A stretch of DNA of 64,000 nucleotides. Origin: Gaertneriomyces semiglobifer. Its lineage: Eukaryota > Chytridiomycota > Chytridiomycetes > Spizellomycetales > Spizellomycetaceae. The stretch spans positions 992,001 to 1,056,000 of the forward strand of contig JAHLKF010000006.1 of assembly GCA_025558075.1 (NCBI GenBank), written 5' to 3'. Numbering within the stretch: the stretch's first letter is position 1; every line of letters starts with the position of its first letter. This document shows, in pieces, positions 23,577 to 33,411 of the stretch. A model generated the notes under the pieces. It searched no databases. It saw only the letters and a program-made list of their open reading frames with translations, and was not told the origin of the DNA. A program made the position numbers and the translations under genes.

Positions 23577-26500
23577 ATGCAGGGTCAGAGGCGGAGGTCT
23601 GATCGGTTGAGGCAGTCGGAGAATCATCCACAGACCAACTCGTTGATCACCGATGTGTTCACGACGAAAAAGCGCACACGCCAAACACATACCGAACCGA
23701 AGAAGACTGCGAGCGTAACGAAGAGGCCGCCAACGCCGGTGCTGAGAGAATCGACGGTTCAGATTGAAGTAGATGCCGCGTCTTGTGGTGTCGTCAGAAC
23801 TGCGCTTGTTCAGATTGGATCTTCTCAGAGTACTTCTCCAGACCTGTTTGATACTCGCGCTGCTAGCGATCGCTCGGCTGTGAACCATGCTTCGGCAGAG
23901 GAATACCTTTCAAGGCCGATTGACGATTCATGGGACTCTGACACGTCGAGAAAACGCAAACGGCATTCTCCCTTGGATAACGAGAACACTCCAGTCATGA
24001 CCGAAGTCCATCCAGAAACATTTGCAGATGCCGTGAAGCCTGTGAGGCAGCAGTCCAACGGTACGCACCATAAGGAGATGTTAGGCATTGACTCTCAAAG
24101 TTCGGGGTTTATGAAGGCGTCCGCGTTTGCGGGGATGATACCATCCATTCCAGCCTTCTCCAACCTTTTCAAGGACGCACCATCCGCGACCAAGGCGGCC
24201 CCTTTGAGCAAGCCAAACCGGTCAACATCCTCAATGTGGCAAGCTGATACCGTTGCGGTCACACGGAATGGAGACGCCTTCTCTTTTAACAGGCCAGAGT
24301 TCTCTACTTCCACTGTATCTGCCGTCGACCTATTGGATGATGCTTATTTTGAACGGCTATTGAAGTCTGTCCCCGAGGATACCGATGTAATGCAAGATGT
24401 CACAAGAAACCGTCCTGAAGTAGGCAATGCCACAACGGCGACACGAACCATCTCTGATGTGAAAAACGAGGAAGGATATTCTGCGAATGATCTGGTATTG
24501 CAAGAAATGGAATTTTTGGAGAACAATCTATATTTCTTTGAGGATGACAGTGAATTGCGCCTTGATGGTTCCATGGATGGGAATGAGCCAAACAGCCGAG
24601 TATCTGCGGATCTGTTTGATGTCGAAGAATGGGATGCTTCACGTACATTGAAATTGGAAGCTGGGTCCAGTTTCTTGCAGCATTCCGACCCTGTCAAAGG
24701 TCAAGTGGAGCTCGAGCTGATGAGTGAAGATGATATGATTGAGATGGACAAATCTGACTCGCTTGCACTGTCTAATGCAATTTACGGCCTACCAGACAAT
24801 GTTATCAATGCCTTCACACGAGTGGGAACAATGTCATTATATAAATGGCAGTCAGAATGTCTGCTGCTCGACGGGGTTTTGGACGGAACTAAGAACCTCC
24901 TATATTCGGCTCCCACATCGGCGGGAAAATCGATGGTCGCAGATATTCTCATGTTGAAGAAGGTGTTGGAGACCAGGCGGAAAGCCATTATGATCGTTCC
25001 GTTTGTCGCGATCGCCGCAGAGCGTACAACGTATATGAAGGCGTTGATGGAATCTCAACCCGTGAAGGTAGTTGGCTACTATAGCGATGTGGGTTCATCA
25101 TCATTTGAGGATGCCGATATCGCTTACTGTACGCCCGAAAAGGCCAATGGACTGCTTAACAAGCTATTGGAAGATGGAAAACACGAGGACATCGGTATTG
25201 TGGTCGTCGACGAATTACACATGGCTGGAGATCCACATCGAGGATACTTATTGGAGCTCCTGTTGACGAAATTGAAGTATGTCATGAGGGATAGGCTACA
25301 GTTAGTTGGTATGTCGGCTACACTTCCCAACTTGGAGACATTCCAGCGCTGGCTTGATGCGCATCTCTATGTCACCATTGAGAGGCCAGTACCTTTGACA
25401 GAATTTATCAAATTTCGTAACGCTATTTATGATAGCAATGGGCACTTGCTGAAAAAACTGCAGTCGAATATTCCGTCGGACGCGGATCTACTCGCACCGC
25501 TTGTACAGCCGGTAATTGACGAAAGAGGATCGGTGTTGATATTTTGTAATTCCAAAAATCGCTGCGAGACGACTGCTAAATTTTTGGCGCCTCTTCTGCA
25601 TAGTGAGGTAGAGGGAGACATGCAGCAAAAGCGTGACGATGCTGCCAAGGAATTAACTCGAGCCCCTGGTAGTCCGGATGAGCTGCTTTCAGACTTGGTC
25701 AAGCGCGGCGTGGCGTTCCATCACTCTGGGCTTACCACCGAAGAACGGGGCATTATAGAGGATGCGTTTCGGTCCGGGCTTATCCGCGTGCTAACATGTA
25801 CGTCGACACTTGCTCTTGGTGTTAACTTACCTGCTCGACGTGTGATCTTTCGTAATATGAAGATGGGTATTTCCTCACTCAGTGCACGAGATTATAATCA
25901 AATGAAGGGACGGGCAGGGCGTAAGGGTATGGATCCCTTCGGAGAGTGCTTTATCATGTGTGCGACAGACCGCGAGTTTGACGAAGCGAAGCAACTCATT
26001 CGAGCGACCCTGCAGCCGGTCACGTCGTGCTTGCTGACCGAGTTGAAGGGAATGAAAAGGGCTTTATTGGAAATCATTGTAAGTGGAATCGCGCGGACAT
26101 GGTCGGATGTCCAGGCGTATATCAGTCAAACTTTGCTTTACGCGGAACAAGCGGAGTACAGGGGCGAATTGCAAAGATGCGTCGAAAGCGCAATGGACTT
26201 TCTTATAGCCAATGGGTTTATTTCACGGCGTCAGCCCGTGGAGATGAAGTCGGCTGATTGCATCTTTAAGCCAGAGCTACTTGGCGCCGCTGCTGTAAGC
26301 TCCTCTCTATCGCCGGAAGAGGCATTAATTGTCTACAAGGAGCTGGATAAGGCGAGAGAGGGCTTTGTACTCAAGGATGAGCTTCATACTGTTTATCACG
26401 TTACCCCGCCTTATCTGATTGAGTCGATTCGAATTGAATGGAACATCTTGACGGAAATTTACAACAGCCATTCACGCGAGATTCATCGTAAAGTGGCAGA

Positions 26501-29165
26501 ACTGGTGGGTATTAAGGAGTATGTGCTGTATACCCAACGCCAAAACCGTTTGAAGCCAGAAGAGAAACGTGTCTACGATCGATTCTACATTGCTCTCATA
26601 CTACACGACCTTGTTCAAGAGAAGCCATATCACGAGGTGCTTTACAAATACCCAGGTATATCGCGCGGGCAACTTCAGACACTACAGACCCAAGCTGGTA
26701 CATTTGCGGGAATGGTGAAAACCTTTTGTGAGAAATTGGGATGGCAGTCCCTTGCCATGATTGTGTCTAATTTTCATCACCGATTGAACTTTGGGGTTAG
26801 CGCAGAATTGTTGGAATTGATTCAGGTGCCGGAAATCGGAGCTAGCAGGGCGAGGGCTCTCTGGAATGCTGGTTATAAGACTGTTGCATCACTTTCGTGT
26901 ATCTCCCCCGATGAGATTTTTGAGGCTCTGCAGAAGTCCACTCCGTCTTATGGACAGGACAAAGAATTTCAGAGAAGAATAGTAATGCGCGCTGCTAGGA
27001 CTATTTCGGAAGGTGCAATGAAGATTATCCAGGAACAGATTGACGAAGCAGCTAAGGAAACTGAAAGAAAGCGACAATTACTGGCAAAAGCGCGGGAGAT
27101 AAACAGTCCTGCATCAGCTCCCAGTCCGAGAAGTGAAGATCGTTCGCCAGCAGTACATGTCAACAAGAGTCCCGGGCTCAAACGCAGTCCAGCTGCTGAT
27201 CGGACGTCCCGTCCTGCTTCTTCAACACTTCGGGGCACAGATGAAGCGGCAATCATGGCCCCTTCTGCAAAAAAGACGCAACTGCCCGCTGCATGTGCAG
27301 CTCTTCCTGGTCGAGGACAGTTCACGTTCAGCATTACCGACGCGACTGGTGATGAAATGGTTTTCGAGCGATTTCTCAAAGAATGGGCTCAACAGCGACT
27401 GTTCGCATGGCGAATTGTATGCACAGAACCTCGCAGCACGATCAAGGCGTTGGCGATATGCTGGCAGCCTGATAGCGTCTGGTTTCTTGACCCACAACAT
27501 TCGGTGTTTAGCTGGCCTGCTATCCAAGAGGTATTCAATAAGCGATCCGTAAAGGTTGCATTCGATTGCAAACGTCAGTTAAAGTGTCTGATGCAATGCG
27601 GACTCACGGTCAAAGGAGATCTAATGGATCCGCAGGTTGCAGCGTGGTGTTTAGATCCGGAGTCTGAGCGGCGAGATTTGAAAACTATGTTTCGAACGAT
27701 CTACCCTAGACTCGCGCTCAATGAACATGGAGACCAGAGATCGCTCTGTTGCCGAGAAGTTCTTCAGACGTCTATGCTGATGGATCACATGCGGCTTCGG
27801 CTGTCTAAAGAGGGATTATTTGATCACTTCGCCAGCGTGGAGATGAAGATCGCTCCCGTATTAGCACAGATGGAGGCTGTCGGGGTTGGTCTCGTGGATG
27901 CAGATCTAAAGGACTGTCGGAGCCTCTATGAGAAGCGGTTACGACAGTTGGAAGAAGAGGCGGAACGGTTAGCCGGCTTTCGCATTGACTTGCGAAACTC
28001 GAACCAAGTAGCTGGGGTTCTCTTTGACACACTCCAGCTTTCTTATGAGAATGCGATCGAAGGAACGAGTGTTTGCGAAAAGCAAAAGGCGCAACGTTCG
28101 CTTGGCAAGGCGGTTAAGCGTTCTACGTGCAAGGAAGTCTTGTTGAACTTGCGGGACCTGCATCGTTTTCCAAACATCGTACTGGAACATAGACGCATTG
28201 ATAAGCTGTTAGCCATCTGCATGGATCCGCTAGAGACCGCGTCGGTGCAGAATGATGCGTTTGGGATGTCGAGGGTCCATTGTACCTACGACACTCACAC
28301 TTACACTGGCCGAGTGCAAACGGTCAGCCCAAATTTACAGAATGTCCCAAAGCCGCAACACGTGGACCTGGAGAGTCAGTGTACAGAGGCAAACGTGCGA
28401 AACGCTTTCCATTCAGCCACTGGTATGGTGTTTATCTCTGCAGATTACTTTCAACTGGAACTGCGAATAATCGCGCATATGTCGGGTGATCAGGACCTTA
28501 TAGCCATTATGAAGAGCGGCAGCGATCTTTTTCATTCTGTGGCGAGGCGCTTATACGGGGACTCGGTTACTGAAATCACTTACAGTCAGAGGAACAGGGC
28601 CAAAGCAATCTCCTATGGTGTGATCTACGGTATGGGAGCTCGTACCCTGGCCGAGGATCTTGAGGTGACCGTGGCTGAAGCTGACGCGTTCATCAACGAC
28701 TTCAACATGGCGTACCCTGGCATCGCGGCCTTCAAAGACCGTGTCATCGCTCGATGCCATGAGCAAGGATATGTCGAGACCATTTTGGGCAGGAAGAGGT
28801 TCTTGCCACATATCCACTCAAAGAATGCGTCCGATCGTGCTCAGGCCGAACGGCAAGCGTTGAATACGACCATTCAAGGATCTGCGGCTGACTTGGTCAA
28901 GCTGGGAATGATATTTATCGAAAAGGCGTTTCGACACCGTGGCTGGTCTCGGTGGATTTTGAATGGCGATCAAAAAGCAGTGGACGTCCCGCACCTGGTT
29001 TTGCAGATTCATGATGAATTATTGTTTGAGGTGCCAGAGATGCTTGTGGACCAAGTGCGAGAGATTATTGTGGATTGCATGTCGCATACTTATGAAATGT
29101 CGGTCCCACTACCCGTTCGCTTGAAAACTGGTAAACAGTGGGGCAGTCTTACAGAGACAAAATGA
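23577..29165 (+). CDS. POLQ: DNA polymerase theta (helicase plus family A polymerase), intronless
   Basis: Predicted 1862-aa single-exon protein. A disordered N-terminus of about 400 residues precedes a Ski2-like helicase with Walker A SAPTSAGKS (~443-451), DELH (~543), GMSATLPN, CTSTLALGVNLPARR and QMKGRAGRKG. A linker follows, then an exonuclease-like domain that seems to lack the catalytic acids, and a family A polymerase. Polymerase motif A is ADYFQLELRIIAHMS (~1621), motif B RNRAKAISYGVIYGMG (~1671), motif C HDELLFEV (~1811). POLQ performs microhomology-mediated (theta) end joining of double-strand breaks. Both catalytic halves are intact. Motif A has Phe where Ser is usual (DYSQLELR). 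The start is ATG 23577; two Met codons cannot be separated further. Confidence 0.96.
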   Translation: MQGQRRRSDRLRQSENHPQTNSLITDVFTTKKRTRQTHTEPKKTASVTKRPPTPVLRESTVQIEVDAASCGVVRTALVQIGSSQSTSPDLFDTRAASDRSAVNHASAEEYLSRPIDDSWDSDTSRKRKRHSPLDNENTPVMTEVHPETFADAVKPVRQQSNGTHHKEMLGIDSQSSGFMKASAFAGMIPSIPAFSNLFKDAPSATKAAPLSKPNRSTSSMWQADTVAVTRNGDAFSFNRPEFSTSTVSAVDLLDDAYFERLLKSVPEDTDVMQDVTRNRPEVGNATTATRTISDVKNEEGYSANDLVLQEMEFLENNLYFFEDDSELRLDGSMDGNEPNSRVSADLFDVEEWDASRTLKLEAGSSFLQHSDPVKGQVELELMSEDDMIEMDKSDSLALSNAIYGLPDNVINAFTRVGTMSLYKWQSECLLLDGVLDGTKNLLYSAPTSAGKSMVADILMLKKVLETRRKAIMIVPFVAIAAERTTYMKALMESQPVKVVGYYSDVGSSSFEDADIAYCTPEKANGLLNKLLEDGKHEDIGIVVVDELHMAGDPHRGYLLELLLTKLKYVMRDRLQLVGMSATLPNLETFQRWLDAHLYVTIERPVPLTEFIKFRNAIYDSNGHLLKKLQSNIPSDADLLAPLVQPVIDERGSVLIFCNSKNRCETTAKFLAPLLHSEVEGDMQQKRDDAAKELTRAPGSPDELLSDLVKRGVAFHHSGLTTEERGIIEDAFRSGLIRVLTCTSTLALGVNLPARRVIFRNMKMGISSLSARDYNQMKGRAGRKGMDPFGECFIMCATDREFDEAKQLIRATLQPVTSCLLTELKGMKRALLEIIVSGIARTWSDVQAYISQTLLYAEQAEYRGELQRCVESAMDFLIANGFISRRQPVEMKSADCIFKPELLGAAAVSSSLSPEEALIVYKELDKAREGFVLKDELHTVYHVTPPYLIESIRIEWNILTEIYNSHSREIHRKVAELVGIKEYVLYTQRQNRLKPEEKRVYDRFYIALILHDLVQEKPYHEVLYKYPGISRGQLQTLQTQAGTFAGMVKTFCEKLGWQSLAMIVSNFHHRLNFGVSAELLELIQVPEIGASRARALWNAGYKTVASLSCISPDEIFEALQKSTPSYGQDKEFQRRIVMRAARTISEGAMKIIQEQIDEAAKETERKRQLLAKAREINSPASAPSPRSEDRSPAVHVNKSPGLKRSPAADRTSRPASSTLRGTDEAAIMAPSAKKTQLPAACAALPGRGQFTFSITDATGDEMVFERFLKEWAQQRLFAWRIVCTEPRSTIKALAICWQPDSVWFLDPQHSVFSWPAIQEVFNKRSVKVAFDCKRQLKCLMQCGLTVKGDLMDPQVAAWCLDPESERRDLKTMFRTIYPRLALNEHGDQRSLCCREVLQTSMLMDHMRLRLSKEGLFDHFASVEMKIAPVLAQMEAVGVGLVDADLKDCRSLYEKRLRQLEEEAERLAGFRIDLRNSNQVAGVLFDTLQLSYENAIEGTSVCEKQKAQRSLGKAVKRSTCKEVLLNLRDLHRFPNIVLEHRRIDKLLAICMDPLETASVQNDAFGMSRVHCTYDTHTYTGRVQTVSPNLQNVPKPQHVDLESQCTEANVRNAFHSATGMVFISADYFQLELRIIAHMSGDQDLIAIMKSGSDLFHSVARRLYGDSVTEITYSQRNRAKAISYGVIYGMGARTLAEDLEVTVAEADAFINDFNMAYPGIAAFKDRVIARCHEQGYVETILGRKRFLPHIHSKNASDRAQAERQALNTTIQGSAADLVKLGMIFIEKAFRHRGWSRWILNGDQKAVDVPHLVLQIHDELLFEVPEMLVDQVREIIVDCMSHTYEMSVPLPVRLKTGKQWGSLTETK

Positions 29166-29212
29166 GTACTACCTAATGCGTACATAGAAGCTAATAATAT
29201 ATAGTTAACGTG

Positions 29213-30098
29213 CTAGTCTATCTCTAAGTCCTTTATGCTGTTCCAGAGGTAATCCTTGTCCTTGGTGTAGTGGTAACCGAGTTGGTTACTACCATACCTA
29301 TGCGTCTCGGTGCTCTTCCCAAGAAACTGACCCGCCGCATCACGGACCTCGAGCAATGTTTCCCAATTCTCTCGATAGACGTCCCTCAAAGTGAGTCCCT
29401 TGGCTACAGCTCGACAACGGAGCTCGCACAGTAACTCCTGAATCCGCACATTTCCTGCGGGATACGGATCTGACAGTTCTGGGAGTTTTCCAAGTTTCTG
29501 TGGGCCATCCATATCTACAATGATCGCTGCCCGCAACGCCATCCATGGGCCGTAAGTGGGGTGTACGCATAGATAGCAATGCTGGTTATGAAAAGCCAGT
29601 CGAGATACATGGGACAGCCTTTGGAAATGAACAAAGTCCCTGCCCATTTCATGCGGGAACCGAACATCGTATTGAACTTCAGGTGCTAGCGCATTTTCTA
29701 ACGCTAGTGTGACGATCTGTAAATGGGATCCAGGTTCCGGTTAGACTTGGACGGTCTGACTGGAGGTCGGTTCCTCCAAAGTTGTGCACTGACCTCACCT
29801 TATGGGCATAGTCGTCCAGTGGATGTTCGGGTTGAACTAATCGCTGTTCTGGATCCGTAGAAAGATAGGATATGAATGGTTTCCAGAGAGTTTTTGTGTT
29901 GTAGATGAGGATCCCGAGAGTATTAGGGCGGCCATACGTCGGTAAAGGAAATCGTCCACATTCCGGATCTTCGTTGTAGTCTTGGACGCTGAACGGGTGA
30001 ATGTGCAAACCTGCCGGCTCTAAGGTTGAGGCAAGCCCTTGCACCAGTGCATCCATTCTCTTGCACACCGGTGGTTTCAATGGTGGCGACCGAATCAT
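29213..30098 (-). CDS. MMACHC (CblC)-like cobalamin-processing protein, 2 exons
   Basis: Predicted 267-aa protein; exons 30098-29799 and 29716-29213, joined as DYAHK|IVTLALEN. It resembles human MMACHC in length and layout. The N-terminal part is ALVQGLASTLEPAGLHIHPF, and the core HCYLCVHPTYGPWMALRAAI matches the MMACHC segment ending GGWFAIRG. The later RENWETLLEVRD lies where the human protein has its FHWRDW region. MMACHC removes the upper-axial ligand of cobalamins in the cytosol so the cofactor can reach methionine synthase and methylmalonyl-CoA mutase. The gene lies 47 nt tail-to-tail from POLQ. Function is inferred by similarity I can recognise, not by a search. Confidence 0.8.
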
Positions 30099-30277
30099 GG
30101 GCCTGTAAGCTTCCAGATGGACAACCTCAGAGCTCTAAATGCACGTTGTGGGTACAAAGCGGTCGATGTTTGCAGTGGGCCATTACGTAAAGCCCGCCTA
30201 TGAGCCATAATACTATTCTATGGCATGAAGAAGTGCACTACTTTATACTGCCATACGGTGCTAACCCTGCTCACGCC

Positions 30278-32997
30278 CTACCGGCGTTTTCTGCGGTTCG
30301 GTTTCTGAGGACTTTGCGTGGTCTTTGCGCCCTTCGGCACGGATAAAACATGGCTGGCAAACGGAGTGAGAATGTGAAATGGTGCAAGTAGCTGCCTTGC
30401 TATTTCAAGGATGGCCTACCTGTCAAAGTCCAAATGCATCCGCAATAATCCAGTGAGAATAAACTCATTGCTTTGAACCTTCCAACCATCGGACTCCAAA
30501 GAGGACACTTCCTCTTCATCATTAGGGTCACCAATCACCACCACCTTCCGGGGGTCCACGGGAGGCGTCTTCGGCAACCCAGATGCCATCTGCATTTATC
30601 CAGAAGAGCTTAATACAGCCATCGATTCCTTAAGTTAAACAAAACGCAAGGTCGTACCTTGCCTCCGGCGGCCTGTAGGATCTCCTGCAACTCTTCCACT
30701 GGCGGCTTAACCGACGGCGTAGCGTAGATCTTTATTCCGCTTAACAAGCGCCCGCCTAGTTGATCCTTGGCAACAGTCAGGGATCGCTTCAAATCAAACC
30801 CATATTGCTTTTCGGCTTTGGCATCCTTTAACAGAAAGCTTCCAACATCTGTCCTCAGCGTGTCAATTCACGAGAAAGTGGTGCGCACGGTTGCAGGCAG
30901 ATTGTACGTACCTATGAACTTGCCTGCCTTCTTACACCCGTCCAGCCATTTCATGCTGACAATGTGTTTACCGGCTGAAAGCGCACAAAGAAACTTGACC
31001 GTACGTCGAACGCGATCTGTTACAAGATGAGTGCATTCGCTCCAACTATCAACCACCTCCCCTTTCAACATGGTCACAATCTAGCAATGGGAAAATGTGA
31101 TGCTTAGCAGGTTTCTTGTAGTAACCATCAGCGTGTTACTGTACCTTCCGTCGTTCATCGCTGTCTGGGATTCCGGTGAACATTACTTTTGGGAGCGATG
31201 ACGGTGTCGAACTTTCGTCGTCCACAACCTGAGCGCGCTCCACAGAAGGTTTGCGCGAGTGGGGTTTTGCTTTCGCTGAAGGCTGTAGTGGAGCTGCACT
31301 TGGAGACGCAGGCTTGGCTTCCGATGAAGCGGTAGCGGCCTTTGTTGTGTTGACCTTTTTCTCCAAATCCGGCTCCTCCGGAGGCGCGGATGCTTTAGAT
31401 GGATCATTTTCATCTTTAGGACTGGGTAAACCCGCTGGAGCCTTTTTACGTCTCCTTCTGGTGCCGGGAGCATCTTTCTGATGTGATGCGGCCGTTTCTG
31501 ATGGTGCGTCTTGGTCAGTATTCCCATTGGCATGCAGATGGCCATCGTTATCTGCGGCAACTACAGGCTCTGATAGTACAGGTGCAACTTTGTCTAAAGC
31601 CTTGTCATTGGCTCCTTCCGTAGGCAGGGCAGCGGAGGTACCATCATCGGTCGCAGGCGATTTACTGCCTTTCGCATCTTTTCGCCGTTTACGAGCGGGA
31701 GGCCGGGATGGCGATGGAAGTCGTCGCTTAGTCCTTTGTGGCACCTCCGACGGACTAATGGACAACGGAGAGAGATCAGAGTGAATGAGTGTACCAGAAG
31801 TCGATCACATTTGAAATGTGTGTTCAATTACACTTACGTTACTTCAGGCAACGTCTTTGGGAAATCGACAATGCCCAGATCCACCTCTTCCGAAGACTCA
31901 ACTTGATTGTCGGACATACGGATGTCCGGTATGCTTACGGCTAGTGGTTTGGTATCAGCAAGATGCGATATCGATTTCGTGTCAACGGCTGCTGGTTCGG
32001 GTGCAAGAAATATGGAGGAAGCGTCCAGTTCCATGCTGACATCCGGATCGGGCAAGATAGGAGACATTCGTCCTATGTCCCTCTCATCGCCTGAGAACGC
32101 CGTAGGTTCCGGTGTGCCATTCAGCAGTTGCGGGCTTCCGCCAATCTCTAACGAATACGATTCGTAACGAGGGAGACCGACATGCTTGGCTTCAGAGATA
32201 GAGGGTCGGTCACTGAGGGCGGTGGGTTTGACAGTTTCGGTCTCGGTACCACTGGCATCATCTGTGGCGTCTGAATCGTACCCGTCGGGAACCTCCGGTA
32301 CCGCCTTGACTGGTTCTACCGAATCCCCAGCTTTACCCTCGTCAGCATCCTCAGGTTCACTAGATTGCTCTTCTACCGCCATGACCACGGTGTCAGTTGT
32401 GAGATAGTCTAGTTCTGGCGCCGGGGCAGGCGCCGCGGCAGGCTCTGACGGTGACTGTAGGAGTACCTCGTAACGGCATCTAGCAGGCTCGAAGCAGATG
32501 AGATCCCCATCCCGCAGTTGATACAGGCGGTAGTTTTTAAGCCTATAGCGACTGGGTCCCATGAAAGTACCGTTGGTTGAATCAAGATCTTCCACAAAAT
32601 GCAGCAGACCGTCAGGGGAGACTTCTGCTCAAACGTCCCACATTCAAAACACGGACTCACTCTGCCAAGAGCTCCAAATCCAGAATCACCCACCTATTAG
32701 CGCATGTACTCCACTGACGCCATGAATATGTAGTTCAGCGTCGCATAGTCGCTCATCCCTTCCAATAAAGTTTAACCCGGTAGAAATGTCAAAGATCATG
32801 GGTTCCCGAACAGTCCCGCCGGGAAGAACATGTAATCTTGCAACCACTCGTCTCGCATCAGCTGGTAGGTCTTCGTCATGCCTCTTCTCTATATAGGCAT
32901 TCCGTGCTTTGGTCTTTTCCTCGCGCTCGTCCTCGTATTCTTCGCTTTCATCTTCCTCGTCCTCGACCATGTTTCCCAGGGGGTTTAAAAAATCCAT
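30278..32997 (-). CDS. MDC1-like DNA damage mediator (FHA plus tandem BRCT), 7 exons
   Basis: Predicted 768-aa protein. Exons: 32997-32694, 32624-31838, 31754-31145, 31080-30912, 30848-30658, 30589-30420, 30353-30278. The FHA domain spans exons 1-2 (LNFIGRDE, HGVSGVHAL|IEVSPDG, EDLDSTNGTF). A long acidic, Ser/Pro-rich linker follows. The C-terminal BRCT pair reads KVMFTGIPDSDERRK, CTHLVTDRVRRTVKFLCAL, MKWLDGCKKAGKFI, then GIKIYATPSVKPPVEELQ and EFILTGLLRMHLDF. This is strikingly like human MDC1, which binds phosphorylated H2A tails at breaks; S. pombe Mdb1 has the same order. The basic C-terminus (NRRKRR) may be a nuclear signal. Every intron restores frame. Confidence 0.9.
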
Positions 32998-33411
32998 TCA
33001 CAAGCAGAACAAAGCAGCAGTACGACCTTTGGCACCCAATATCAAGATCGAGGGGTGCTCGTGGTATTAGATTGATATTGTCACCTATATATACGCCAGG
33101 AAGATGAGATGGCTGCCCCCTTTTTAATGCTGGTCAAATTCACAGTTCGCGGAAGCGCTCGCGTTAAAAAGCCGCTTTCCAACGCGCGCGGAAACGAACT
33201 TTGGTTTGGTGCATCGGCTTCACCACAAGAAACGGAACCCAGCGGCAGCAGGAAACGTATATCCAACATCGTGTGCTAGGTGGGGAGCGAAACGATCTCT
33301 GGGAGCTATCGGCTGGAAGGCCGGGTTCTGTCTTTCAACCACGTTCCATTCGGGTGTGCCGCTGCTTGGTGGTCAACTGTCTCACATCTTGACAGTTAAA
33401 GTTCTGGGACG
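32998..33411. promoter_or_regulatory. Divergent promoter region, MDC1-like / AP-2 mu
   Basis: 414 nt shared upstream region. TATATATACG near 33090 (reads on either strand) may be a TATA element for the MDC1-like gene. GC-rich boxes CGCGGAAGCG and ACGCGCGCGGAAACG (about 33145-33195) recall MCB/E2F-type cell-cycle elements, which is inference only. Confidence 0.4.
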
